Assembly: GCA_964591455.1 (NCBI GenBank)
Contig: CAZQDZ010000004.1
Location: 62,001 to 126,000, forward strand
Origin: RFSX01 sp964591455
Lineage (GTDB): Bacteria; Bacteroidota; Bacteroidia; Chitinophagales; Saprospiraceae
Reading direction: 5' to 3'
DNA length: 64,000 nucleotides
Part shown: in pieces, positions 26,932 through 36,227 of the stretch
How the letters are laid out: each line of letters starts with the position of its first letter
Numbering within the stretch: position 1 is the first letter of the stretch
Made by a program: the position numbers and the translations under genes
Notes under the pieces: generated by a model
Database searches by the model: none
Seen by the model: only the letters and a program-made list of their open reading frames with translations
Told to the model about the DNA's origin: nothing

Positions 26932-29673
26932 GTGAAACATACCTCGTTTTTATACATATTGATTTGTTTGCTCCTTCTCTCAGTATCTAATATATCTGCT
27001 CAAAATGTTTTTGTCAATAAAGAAAGGGTCATAGAAGAACTGGAAAAGAGAGGGTTGGATTATGACGAAGTCTCAGATGCCTTAGCTGAAAGAGGGGTGG
27101 ACCTTAGGTTTTTAGATAGAACTTCTATCACTCCTGAAAAAGTTAAAATAATTCAAGATGTCATTCTTGAGTTAGAAGCTGAGAAAGATTTAGAATTGAA
27201 AATATTTGATGAAGATGCCCTTGGTCCAGAAGAAGCAATAGATAGTACTGAGCTAGACCTTCTATTAGAGGATGAAATTGGAGATGAATTAGAGAGTGAT
27301 GAAGAAGAAGATGAAAGTGAGGAAATAGAGATTCTAATATATGGTCAGCAGTTATTCTCAAATGATGTACTAGAGTTACAATCAAAATCAGAAGAAATAG
27401 TAGCGCCCGATTCCTACATCTTAGGACCTGGAGATGATTTAGTCATTTCAATATGGGGTAGATCTCAATTTGATAATGAATATAGAATAGGAGAGGATGG
27501 ATATATCAGGATATTAGATGGAAAAAGAAGGGTTTTTCTGAAAGGCATATCTTTAGGTGAAGCCAGAAATAAAATTTTCAAAATATTTTCTGAATACTAC
27601 ACTTTTGGTTCAGGAGAATTTAGTCTTGCACTTAATTTTTCTCGTACTGTTAAAGTGAGCATTTATGGAGAAGTCAAGGATAATCCGGGGTCATATGCTA
27701 TCCCGGCCTTTAACTCTGCCTTCAATGCACTATCAATAGTTGGAGGTACTAATGAAATAGGCAGTCTTAGAAATATACAACTCATGAAGTCAAATGGGAA
27801 GACGCTGAGAATGGATGTCTATGAGTTTATGCAAAACCCCGGCATAGCCAGTGATTTCTATCTAGAAGAAAATGATAAAATCTTGATTCCTGTTGCTGAA
27901 AAGATAGTAACGCTAGAAGGTGCTGTAAGACGTCCACTAAAGTATGAGTTGATTTCCAGAGAGGGGATGAAAGAATTATTGCAATATTCAGGTGGGTTTG
28001 CGGAGAATGCATTTCAGAAAAAAATCCAAGTTCACAGATATGAAGCTGATGGTCAAAAAATTATTGATTTAAATTGGCGAGAGTATTCGAGGACTGGGAG
28101 AAACTTTGAATTGAATCATGGCGATAGGGTAGTTGTAGAAGAGATTGAAACTGAGATTAATAATTTTGTGGAAGTCGTTGGGGCTGTGGAAAAAGCCGGC
28201 AGATTCCAGAGGGAGCAAGGGATGAGAATATCAGACTTGGTCTTAAAGGCAGGCCTTACAGAACAATCTAATACTTCAATCGCTTTCTTGACAAGAGATA
28301 ATAAAGACGGATCATTTGACTACAAAAAACTGATTCTCAAAGAAATTTTGGATAACCCATCTGTTTCTATAAATCTACAATTACAAGATAGAGACAAAAT
28401 AGAGATTTGGCAAAAGAATAGGTTTAGTGATGAAATAGAAATTGCGGTTGATGGAGCGGTCAGATTTCCTGGCAAGTTTCCATATGATGCCAGTCAGTCA
28501 TTAAGAGTAACAGATGCAATAATCTTATCAGGAGGATTGAGGAGAGATGCCTCTGACTATGCCATCATTCATCAGAATGATACACTGGATTCTAAGGTTA
28601 AATATTATAGGACGATTAATAACTTAGAAGAGTTATTTGAAGATCTAGATAATGAGAACAACTTTATACTAGAGCCTTTTGATAGCCTAGTAGTCAAATC
28701 AAGAAATACCTTCTTAGAAGAAAGTTTCGTCAGGATAGAAGGAGCGGTAAATTCACCTGGAGAATACCAATATGGATTAGATATGACCATTAAAGATCTA
28801 ATGACTTTAGCTGGAGGATTCAAGCTCGCCGCATCGACGAACAATATAGAAATCAGCCGTGTAATCATAGAGAATAATAAGTCTACTCAGACAGTGGTAG
28901 CTAATTTGGAGTTAGATAAATCCTTTAATGTTATAAGTGGAAACAACATAGACGGTGACTACAGATTAGAGCCCTATGATAATATTGCTGTTAGGTACAT
29001 TAAAGAATTCCAACTGCAACAAAGGGTTTTCTTAGAGGGAGAAGTCCTATACCCCGGCCCTTATGCCATATCTAGAGAGAACGAAAAGATTCTTTCTATA
29101 TTAGGAAGAGCAGGCGGACTAACTGATGAAGCTTTTCCAGCTGGTGCCACCCTGGAAAGAGATGATCAAGATTATGGTTTTGTAGTGCTCAAGCTAGATG
29201 AGATAATTAAGAATCCGAATTCAGAATTCAATTTTTTCGTTAGAAATGGAGATGTCATCTCGGTGCCAAAAATCAGGGAATTTGTAACGATAAGAGGTGC
29301 CACCAAGGCCGGTGAAGTCGTAGGAGGTGCTAATATCAATGAAGGCAATGAAATACACGTCCCTTTCCATAGTAACAAGGACGCTATGTTCTATGTGAAT
29401 GAATACGCTGGAGGATTGCATGAGTTAGCTGATAAGTCTGAGATTATTGTAGAGCATGCCAATGGACAAATCAAAAGAATCGAGCCTGGCTTATTTAGAA
29501 GAAGAGCGCCCAAGGTATTCCAAGGGTCTATAATCACTGTTGGATTCAAATCTCTAGAGAAAAAAGAAGAGGACAAGAAAACAGATGTTGACTGGACCAA
29601 AGTTTTAGGAGATTCAGTCGCTCAAGCTATGAGTATATTGACACTGATTTTACTCATAGGTCGAATCGATTAA
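26932..29673 (+). CDS. seven-SLBB polysaccharide export protein (Wza-like superfamily)
   Basis: A 913-residue exported protein. The start is a GTG: an ATG two bases earlier is directly followed by TGA, and the GTG opens a good signal peptide ending ISAQ. An acidic region (about 100-140) precedes the polysaccharide-export domain (YILGPGDDLVISIWG, about 160-240). Seven SLBB-like units begin near residues 242, 326, 413, 504, 600, 698 and 785, most with a (E/D)G(A/E)V..PG pattern. A C-terminal hydrophobic segment (AMSILTLILLIG) could anchor it. Family members form outer-membrane export channels; Wza itself has far fewer SLBB units. No flippase or polymerase gene follows. Confidence 0.85.
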   Translation: MKHTSFLYILICLLLLSVSNISAQNVFVNKERVIEELEKRGLDYDEVSDALAERGVDLRFLDRTSITPEKVKIIQDVILELEAEKDLELKIFDEDALGPEEAIDSTELDLLLEDEIGDELESDEEEDESEEIEILIYGQQLFSNDVLELQSKSEEIVAPDSYILGPGDDLVISIWGRSQFDNEYRIGEDGYIRILDGKRRVFLKGISLGEARNKIFKIFSEYYTFGSGEFSLALNFSRTVKVSIYGEVKDNPGSYAIPAFNSAFNALSIVGGTNEIGSLRNIQLMKSNGKTLRMDVYEFMQNPGIASDFYLEENDKILIPVAEKIVTLEGAVRRPLKYELISREGMKELLQYSGGFAENAFQKKIQVHRYEADGQKIIDLNWREYSRTGRNFELNHGDRVVVEEIETEINNFVEVVGAVEKAGRFQREQGMRISDLVLKAGLTEQSNTSIAFLTRDNKDGSFDYKKLILKEILDNPSVSINLQLQDRDKIEIWQKNRFSDEIEIAVDGAVRFPGKFPYDASQSLRVTDAIILSGGLRRDASDYAIIHQNDTLDSKVKYYRTINNLEELFEDLDNENNFILEPFDSLVVKSRNTFLEESFVRIEGAVNSPGEYQYGLDMTIKDLMTLAGGFKLAASTNNIEISRVIIENNKSTQTVVANLELDKSFNVISGNNIDGDYRLEPYDNIAVRYIKEFQLQQRVFLEGEVLYPGPYAISRENEKILSILGRAGGLTDEAFPAGATLERDDQDYGFVVLKLDEIIKNPNSEFNFFVRNGDVISVPKIREFVTIRGATKAGEVVGGANINEGNEIHVPFHSNKDAMFYVNEYAGGLHELADKSEIIVEHANGQIKRIEPGLFRRRAPKVFQGSIITVGFKSLEKKEEDKKTDVDWTKVLGDSVAQAMSILTLILLIGRID

Positions 29674-29695
29674 CACAACTTTAAATTATCAAAAC

Positions 29696-30895
29696 CTAAG
29701 ATACGGCTTTAATACCTGGTAGTATTTTTCCTTCAAGAAATTCAAGCATTGCTCCTCCGCCTGTAGATATAAATGAGACTTTATTTGCTAAGCCTGACTT
29801 ATTTATAGCAGAGACAGAATCACCTCCTCCGATAAGTGTAAAAGCGCCTTTGGCAGTTGCATCAGCTACTGCTTGTGCAACCGAAAAAGTCCCTTTAGCA
29901 AAATTTTCAAATTCAAATACGCCTAATGGACCGTTCCATAGTACGCATTGTGATGATTTGATAATTTGACTATACTGAGAGACGGCACTAGGTCCGATGT
30001 CTAATCCCATCCAGCCAGCAGGTATCTGATCTGTTGCACATACCTTATGATTGGCATTCGCATCAAATGAATCAGCCACAACAGAATCTTCAGGCAAGAA
30101 TAATTCTACATTTCTTTCACGTGCCTTCTCCATTAGATCTTTAGCTAGACCGATTTGGTCTTGCTCCACTAGAGAGTTACCTATCTCACCATGCTTAGCT
30201 GCAATGAAAGTAAATGTCATTCCACCCCCTATAAGCAAATTGTCACAAAAGTCCAGTAAGCGTTCTATTAGTAGTATCTTGTCTGATACTTTAGCACCAC
30301 CAAGTATCGCTGTGAATGGTCTTGCGGGACTATTAAGTACTTTTTTGGCGCTTTGAATCTCAGTCTGCATGAGCAGTCCTAATGATTTGTTTTCTTTTTC
30401 GAAGTGTTTCGCCACCGTTACATTAGATGCATGTGAACGGTGTGCTGCACCAAAGGCATCATTGACAAAAGCGTCTGCCAGCTTAGCCAGCTTAGCTGCC
30501 ATTTCCTCATCTCCTTTGGTTTCACCTGCCTCAAATCTTGTGTTTTCTAGAAGAAGGACTTCACCAGATTGAAGACTAAGTGCCATATCAAAAGCTGTTG
30601 GTCCAATAGTATCCTTAGAAAATTTCACATCCTGTCCCAGGAGTTCAGAAAGGCGTGGGATGATGTGCTTTAGGGAGAACCGGTTTACGTCTACCTTGCC
30701 ATCTGGTAATTTCTTTTTTTGTGGCCTGCCTAAATGTGATGCCAAAATTACGGCTGCACCATTCTCAAGAAGATTTTTAATGGTAGGCAAGGCTTTTTGC
30801 ATTCTTGTATCATCTGTAATCTGATGATTACTGTCCAATGGTACATTAAAGTCAACTCTGACGAGGACCTTCTTACTTGAGATATTTTGCAACAT
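29696..30895 (-). CDS. pgk: phosphoglycerate kinase
   Basis: A 399-residue glycolytic kinase making ATP from 1,3-bisphosphoglycerate. It has RVDFNVP at the start, ILASHLGRP, the LENTRF motif, the AILGGAKVSDK hinge and the C-terminal TLIGGGDSV and STGGGAMLEFLEG nucleotide-binding segments. Length is standard. It lies downstream of gapA on the same strand, but a strong terminator lies between them, so it may also have its own promoter. Confidence 0.96.
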   Translation of the reverse strand: MLQNISSKKVLVRVDFNVPLDSNHQITDDTRMQKALPTIKNLLENGAAVILASHLGRPQKKKLPDGKVDVNRFSLKHIIPRLSELLGQDVKFSKDTIGPTAFDMALSLQSGEVLLLENTRFEAGETKGDEEMAAKLAKLADAFVNDAFGAAHRSHASNVTVAKHFEKENKSLGLLMQTEIQSAKKVLNSPARPFTAILGGAKVSDKILLIERLLDFCDNLLIGGGMTFTFIAAKHGEIGNSLVEQDQIGLAKDLMEKARERNVELFLPEDSVVADSFDANANHKVCATDQIPAGWMGLDIGPSAVSQYSQIIKSSQCVLWNGPLGVFEFENFAKGTFSVAQAVADATAKGAFTLIGGGDSVSAINKSGLANKVSFISTGGGAMLEFLEGKILPGIKAVS

Positions 30896-30923
30896 GAATC
30901 AAGTTGTTTTTGATATAAAAAAG

Positions 30924-30951
30924 GAAAGCTGACACTAAAGGGTCAGCTTTC
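30924..30951 (-). terminator. terminator between gapA and pgk
   Basis: A perfect 10-bp stem, GAAAGCTGAC (30924-30933) with GTCAGCTTTC (30942-30951), and on the minus strand a following CCTTTTTTATA tail. It ends or attenuates gapA transcription before pgk. Confidence 0.8.
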
Positions 30952-30971
30952 TAATTATTTGTTTTGGATTA

Positions 30972-31964
30972 CTATACACGTGTAGCTAGTTCAGCTAACC
31001 TCTTTGAGAAGCCGGCTTCGTTATCGTACCAAGAAACCAGTTTTACAAGTTTACCAGAAGCTTTCGTAAGACTTGAATCAAAGATAGATGAGTGTGTATT
31101 CCCTATGATATCTGTAGATACTATTGGGTCAGTCACGTACTCCAATATGCCTTTCATTTTTCTACTGGCATACTTTTTAAAAGTGGCATTGATTTTCTCA
31201 ACTGACACTTCTTTATTAAGTAATACATTTAGTTCTACTAGTGAACCAGTGATAACAGGTACTCTTACTGCCATAGCAAAAAGTTTACCGTCTATCCCAT
31301 CTATGACTTTTGTTACTGCTTCTGCTGCACCCGTAGATGTGGGAATTATATTTAAGGCGGCTGCTCTTGCTCTTCTCAAATCTTTGTGTGGGGCATCTTG
31401 GATGCGTTGGTCACCAGTATACCCATGTATAGTAGTCATTGTTCCCTGATCCAATCCCCAGTTCTCTTCTATTATTTTTACCAAAGGTGATAAGCAATTG
31501 GTAGTACAAGATGCATTACTTATTATCTTATCTCGGTTGGTAATTTTATCGTCATTGACACCAATCACTATTGTTTTAATATCCTTACTCTTTCCTGGTG
31601 CAGATATAATCACTTTCTTTGCCCCTGCCTTGATGTGAAGTTTAGCGCCAGCAGAGTCTCTGAAAAATCCAGTGCATTCAAGAACAACGTCAATTTTGTT
31701 TTTCTTCCATGGAAGCTTAGCTGGATCTTTAATCGCCGTAGCAAGTATTTTCTTTCGACCCACAATCAAGTGCTCATCAGTTGCCTTAACTGTTCCGTCA
31801 AATTTGCCTTGAGAAGAGTCATATTTCAATAGATGTGCAAGTGTGTGATTATCTGTAAGATCATTTATTGCTACGATTTCTACTTTTCTATCATTAATTA
31901 AATTTCTAAAAGTTAATCGTCCAATTCTTCCGAAACCATTAATAGCTATTCTGGTCTTTGCCAT
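30972..31964 (-). CDS. gapA: glyceraldehyde-3-phosphate dehydrogenase, type I
   Basis: A 330-residue NAD-dependent enzyme. It has the NGFGRIGR Rossmann motif at residues 9-16, the catalytic cysteine C153 in SNASCTTNC and the WYDNEAGFS signature near the C-terminus. N34-D35 after VAI fits NAD rather than NADP use. A TAnnTTTG box lies 35 bases upstream. Part of the glycolytic gap-pgk pair. Confidence 0.97.
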   Translation of the reverse strand: MAKTRIAINGFGRIGRLTFRNLINDRKVEIVAINDLTDNHTLAHLLKYDSSQGKFDGTVKATDEHLIVGRKKILATAIKDPAKLPWKKNKIDVVLECTGFFRDSAGAKLHIKAGAKKVIISAPGKSKDIKTIVIGVNDDKITNRDKIISNASCTTNCLSPLVKIIEENWGLDQGTMTTIHGYTGDQRIQDAPHKDLRRARAAALNIIPTSTGAAEAVTKVIDGIDGKLFAMAVRVPVITGSLVELNVLLNKEVSVEKINATFKKYASRKMKGILEYVTDPIVSTDIIGNTHSSIFDSSLTKASGKLVKLVSWYDNEAGFSKRLAELATRV

Positions 31965-31998
31965 AATTTTAGTTTTACTTTTTGCTTTTTACTTATTG

Positions 31999-32006
31999 CA
32001 AAAATA
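31999..32006 (-). promoter_or_regulatory. candidate -7 box before gapA
   Basis: Minus-strand TATTTTTG fits TAnnTTTG, 34 bases before the gapA ATG. No TTG -33 element is clear. Confidence 0.35.
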
Positions 32007-32061
32007 CACTAAGCCTCCTAATTATACCTTACTTAAATTATTATATTGACAGCTAAGCTGT

Positions 32062-32733
32062 TTACAGAATAGAATTGGCGAGTTGTCTAAAAGAAGCAAA
32101 TGTTGGTATGCCTTTCTGTAATATTTGACTATCAGTGTTTTTAGGACTATATACCAGTACGTCTATATTAGCATTTACAGCCCCCATTGCACCATGATAG
32201 GTATCTTCTATCACTAATGATTTGTCTGTACTTATATCCATTGTTGCTGCAGTAGATAAATACAACTCAGGCTCAGGTTTCCATTTCTGAATATCATAAG
32301 CTGAGAATATACAATCATCTGGAAAATAGGATTTTAATCCTGTGGCTGACAAAGTTATCTGCATTTTCTCACGAGGACCATTAGATGCAACACACTTCTT
32401 GCAATCTAAAGCTTCTATGAATTGCTTTACCCCTTCTATTGGGAGGAGTTCATTTTCAAAAATGACCTTAGATCGTTTTCTGAACTCCCTTTCAAAATCA
32501 AAAGGCGGACCCGATGTTAATGTCTCCTTTAAGTAAGAGGTTATTTTTTCAAAGGATGTACCAGCAAACATCCTAATTATTTCTTCATCATCACATTCCA
32601 TACCTAATTCTCTGAGCATTTCTGCTAAGAGTGTATTTGACAGATGCTCGCTGTCTACCAGGGTGCCGTCACAGTCAAAAATGATTAAATCATAGTCATG
32701 AATGCTATATTCTTCTATTGTTTTTGTCTGCAT
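32062..32733 (-). CDS. HAD-superfamily phosphatase (beta-phosphoglucomutase-like)
   Basis: A 223-residue cytosolic HAD hydrolase. Motif I is DCDGTLVDSE (nucleophile Asp and acid/base Asp), motif II the serine/asparagine in CVASNGPREK, motif III the lysine in KWKPEPELY and motif IV VIEDTYHGAMGA. The alpha-helical cap between motifs I and II places it in the beta-PGM/phosphatase subfamily. Substrate unknown. A longer start at 32802 would add 23 residues without homology-like character; the ATG at 32733 is used. Confidence 0.8.
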   Translation of the reverse strand: MQTKTIEEYSIHDYDLIIFDCDGTLVDSEHLSNTLLAEMLRELGMECDDEEIIRMFAGTSFEKITSYLKETLTSGPPFDFEREFRKRSKVIFENELLPIEGVKQFIEALDCKKCVASNGPREKMQITLSATGLKSYFPDDCIFSAYDIQKWKPEPELYLSTAATMDISTDKSLVIEDTYHGAMGAVNANIDVLVYSPKNTDSQILQKGIPTFASFRQLANSIL

Positions 32734-32820
32734 GGTTAATTCTAATTGGTACACAAAGTTGACAAATAATTTACCTTTGACAGTGATATTGAATGCGAGC
32801 AAGACAGAATTTATCCAGAT

Positions 32821-33816
32821 ATGAAGAGAACAATTGTATTATTACTAATACTGTTAGCTCTAGGGGCAGTTTATTTCTTTACCCTTAATGCTAATGATAA
32901 GACAACAATCAGTGTAGCGGACAGAGATTTCATTACGAAAGATATTTCTGAGGTTGGCACTATTACAATCAAGTCTAAAGGCAGACCTCAATTTCATTTG
33001 AGTAAAGTAAAAGATGAATGGTTCTTGAACAATAGTCATAAGGCTAATGAGAATATCGTTGGAAATATGATTGGAGCTTTAAAAGTGATGCAAATCCAAT
33101 ATATTCCTTCTAAAGCAGAGAATCAGACAGCACTTAATAGAATGGAAATGCATGGCATTGACATCAAGACCTTTGACCACTCTGGGAAGCTACTCACAGA
33201 TTTTGTTCTTGGTACTAACACCAATACTGAATATGGAACCTATTTCAGAAAATCGGATTCTAATCAGTGCTATGTAATGGAAATTCCAGCCCGACCAGGT
33301 GGCTTGAGAAATTACTTCACACAATCTTATGAGGAGTTCCGTGATGCTACTGTTTTCAGTTATGATCACAAAGACATTACAAGTATCAAAATGACCTATC
33401 CCAAGGACACGAGAAATTCATTTCAGATTACTCAGATGGGAAGCCAAAAGAAATTATTAAACCATGCTGGAGTAGAAGTCGAATCGAATGAAAATGTGTT
33501 AGACGCATTTTTAAAAGACTTTGTATACCTAAAAGCAGAATGGCTGAAAAATGGGCATGTAGATAAGGATACAGTTTCTAACTATACCCCTTTCGCACAA
33601 CTACAGATTGAGAGTAGTAAGCAAAGCTCAATAGGGATATCAATCTATTCATTATTGGATTTGCAAGACAGAGGTGTATTCACAAGGTCAGTAGATGATA
33701 TCTCTGAACGACATGAAAAATTTTATACTTTAACAAGCAATGGTGACTTCTATAGAGTCCGACTTCCTTTCATTAGTCAATTTCTCAAGAAAGTGGATTA
33801 CTTTTATACTGAATAG
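32821..33816 (+). CDS. membrane-anchored DUF4340-like protein
   Basis: A 331-residue protein with one N-terminal membrane segment (IVLLLILLALGAVYFF, residues 4-19) and an extracytoplasmic part. The pattern VADRDFITKDISEVGTITI, KVKDEWFLN and VLGTNTNTEYGTYFRK fits the DUF4340 family. Related proteins accompany gliding/ABC-transport genes in some Bacteroidota, but none is nearby here. It is followed after 22 bases by the S1/P1-like gene. Function unknown. Confidence 0.65.
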   Translation: MKRTIVLLLILLALGAVYFFTLNANDKTTISVADRDFITKDISEVGTITIKSKGRPQFHLSKVKDEWFLNNSHKANENIVGNMIGALKVMQIQYIPSKAENQTALNRMEMHGIDIKTFDHSGKLLTDFVLGTNTNTEYGTYFRKSDSNQCYVMEIPARPGGLRNYFTQSYEEFRDATVFSYDHKDITSIKMTYPKDTRNSFQITQMGSQKKLLNHAGVEVESNENVLDAFLKDFVYLKAEWLKNGHVDKDTVSNYTPFAQLQIESSKQSSIGISIYSLLDLQDRGVFTRSVDDISERHEKFYTLTSNGDFYRVRLPFISQFLKKVDYFYTE

Positions 33817-33838
33817 AAATCAATAGCACCAAAGCTAA

Positions 33839-35014
33839 ATGAAATTATCACCAAGTAAAAGTATCTTCTCTATCCTAGTGATGATTTCCGTCATGATAGT
33901 GTCTTCGTCACATACGCCTTGGGGCTTCTATGGTCATAAGCTCATTAATAAAATGGCAGTTTTCACCTTACCTCAGGATGTGCTTGTCTTTTACAAAAAA
34001 TATGTCCATTATGTAAGTGAGCATGCAGTAGATCCAGATAAAAGAAGGTATGCCCTCAAGAACGAAGCTTTCAGACATTATATAGACTTAGACCATTGGG
34101 GTGAGTTGCCTTTTGATAATGTACCTAGAGACTTTAAGTCTGCCATACTTAAGTACGCAGAAGTTATTGGTGTAAATCCAGGAAATGATACAACTAATCT
34201 AACTTTGAACATAAAAGACTTTGAGGGCTTCTATGATAAGTTTATCTACTTAGATCAATATTCACCTGTGGTTGATATCGACCCTACTAAAGCTGCTAAA
34301 TTCGTATCTGGAGATAATGAATATGCAGAAATCATATTTCAAAATCACTTTACTGAGTATGGGGTATTGCCTTATTTTTTGGAGCACTATTATTATAGGT
34401 TAGTCAGGGCTTTCGAATCGGGTGATGTAGATAGAATACTGAAGTTAAGCGCTGATATAGGTCACTATATATCCGATGCGCATGTCCCACTCCACACTAC
34501 TGAAAACTACAATGGACAACTCACTAATCAGTTAGGTATACATGCGTTTTGGGAGAGTCGTTTACCAGAATTATTTGCCGAGTCGGAGTATGATATGTTA
34601 GTTGGAAAGGCAGAATACATAGAGAACAAGCAAACTTATTTTTGGGATGTCATTTTAGAGAGTCATAGTCTATTGGATGAGGTATTGGTAGAAGAACAGA
34701 AACTACAGAAATCATTTCCAGAGGACAGACAATATTGTTTTGATAAGCGTGGAGACAATACGGTAAGGACACAATGTCCAGAATATGCTGAAGCGTACCA
34801 TAATGCACTTGGAGGGATGGTAGAACAACGCATGCGTGACGCTATTCTTGCCACAGGAAGTGTATGGTATTCTGCTTGGATTGATGCTGGACAACCTGAT
34901 TTAGAAAGGATGATAGATTCTAATATTGATGAAGAGGAATTGAAAAGGCAGCAAAAAGAATTAGAGGCGGCAAAAAACGCGAATGAGATTTATGGAAGAT
35001 CTCATGGTAACTAA
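33839..35014 (+). CDS. secreted zinc-dependent S1/P1 nuclease or phospholipase C-like protein
   Basis: A 391-residue exported protein. After the signal peptide a WGFYGH motif gives the tryptophan and histidine ligands used by the trinuclear-zinc fold of S1/P1 nuclease and phospholipase C. Further likely ligands are in the FRHYIDLDHW, IGHYISDAHVPLHTT and GIHAFWESRLPE segments. The last 40 residues form a charged helix. Whether the substrate is nucleic acid or phospholipid cannot be told. It is in line with the DUF4340 and DUF368 genes and may share a transcript. Confidence 0.8.
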   Translation: MKLSPSKSIFSILVMISVMIVSSSHTPWGFYGHKLINKMAVFTLPQDVLVFYKKYVHYVSEHAVDPDKRRYALKNEAFRHYIDLDHWGELPFDNVPRDFKSAILKYAEVIGVNPGNDTTNLTLNIKDFEGFYDKFIYLDQYSPVVDIDPTKAAKFVSGDNEYAEIIFQNHFTEYGVLPYFLEHYYYRLVRAFESGDVDRILKLSADIGHYISDAHVPLHTTENYNGQLTNQLGIHAFWESRLPELFAESEYDMLVGKAEYIENKQTYFWDVILESHSLLDEVLVEEQKLQKSFPEDRQYCFDKRGDNTVRTQCPEYAEAYHNALGGMVEQRMRDAILATGSVWYSAWIDAGQPDLERMIDSNIDEEELKRQQKELEAAKNANEIYGRSHGN

Positions 35015-35031
35015 ATGAGCTTATCAAAAAA

Positions 35032-36039
35032 ATGAAGTATAGCAAAGTTGGGTTAATAACTAGAGGAGCTGTAATGGGTATTGCAGAGGTAATCCCTGGA
35101 GTGTCGGGAGGCACAATTGCTTTCATAACAGGAATATATAAGGCACTGCTCGATTCGATAAAAAGTGTAGATGGAGAGGCTGTCAAATTGCTATTTTCAG
35201 GTCAGATAAAAAATCTATGGACCAAAATCAATGGGACTTTTCTATTGTTTTTGATTATTGGGATGGGCGGTGGTATGATATTAGGCGTCTTTGGCGTTAC
35301 CTATGCTCTGGAGAACTATCCTGAGGTGCTCTGGGCATTATTCTTTGGATTAATATTGGCATCAGTACCCTTGATGCTTTCGCAGATTTCTCAGATGAGT
35401 ATTCAGGCTATATTGCTGTTTCTAGTAGGTGGTGTTATCGCCTATGGCGTTACAAGCCTTAATCCAATGTCCGGCTCATCCAACTATCTTTTCATATTTG
35501 TAGGAGGAGCTATAGCGGTAAGTGCACTTGTATTGCCAGGAATATCTGGAAGTTTTATGCTCTTGATTATGGGCTTGTATACGACCATAATTCCTACAGT
35601 AAAATCATTCTTTAAATCTCCAGAATTGTCTGAGTTTACTCTGCTTGCTGTATTTGGTATGGGGATGGTTGTCGGGTTAGTCTTTTTTTCAAGGGTTGTT
35701 TCAGCTGCTTTTGAAAACTACAGAAATAGTACAATCTCGCTTATGTCTGGATTTATGTTAGGTTCACTGAATAAAATATGGCCATGGCGAAATGCCCAAA
35801 CCATTCTAAATAAAGACTCAGGAGTACTCACCCAAATCAATAATCAGAACATCGAATCTTTCGATTTCAATGCGGACAATATCAAAATAGTCAAAGAGCT
35901 AAATGTGCTTCCAAATCAATACTTCTATGATGACAGGCTTATGATGGTTATCATCGCATTTTTAGTAGGGATGCTCTTGATTTTTATTGTCCACAAAACA
36001 GGCCTTCTAAGCAACGCCTACAGTAAAGATATCCGATAA
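35032..36039 (+). CDS. DUF368 polyprenyl-phosphate carrier (PopT-like)
   Basis: A 335-residue polytopic membrane protein. The family signature AEVIPGVSGGTIAFITGIY is at about residues 18-36 and a second inverted copy, ALVLPGISGSFMLLIMGLY, lies near 168-186, giving the inverted-repeat topology. DUF368 proteins have been shown in other bacteria to return undecaprenyl phosphate across the membrane for wall and polysaccharide synthesis. About nine membrane segments are visible. Confidence 0.9.
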   Translation: MKYSKVGLITRGAVMGIAEVIPGVSGGTIAFITGIYKALLDSIKSVDGEAVKLLFSGQIKNLWTKINGTFLLFLIIGMGGGMILGVFGVTYALENYPEVLWALFFGLILASVPLMLSQISQMSIQAILLFLVGGVIAYGVTSLNPMSGSSNYLFIFVGGAIAVSALVLPGISGSFMLLIMGLYTTIIPTVKSFFKSPELSEFTLLAVFGMGMVVGLVFFSRVVSAAFENYRNSTISLMSGFMLGSLNKIWPWRNAQTILNKDSGVLTQINNQNIESFDFNADNIKIVKELNVLPNQYFYDDRLMMVIIAFLVGMLLIFIVHKTGLLSNAYSKDIR

Positions 36040-36184
36040 TATCTACAGTAACTTTCCTTTTAATATCACCATTCTACTCTAGATTGTCAGGATAACTTTA
36101 CCTGATATGTGTTAAAGAATACGCATATATTAAAATATTATATAATATGACAATGTATTATTACCACACTATCAGATACTTTCA

Positions 36185-36192
36185 TATATTTG
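36185..36192 (+). promoter_or_regulatory. candidate -7 box before the TPR-PD40-SPOR gene
   Basis: TATATTTG matches TAnnTTTG and ends 35 bases before the ATG at 36228, inside an otherwise very AT-rich 188-base gap. Confidence 0.35.
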
Positions 36193-36227
36193 TTTATTAT
36201 AATATGTAAATAACCAAAATAATAAGC

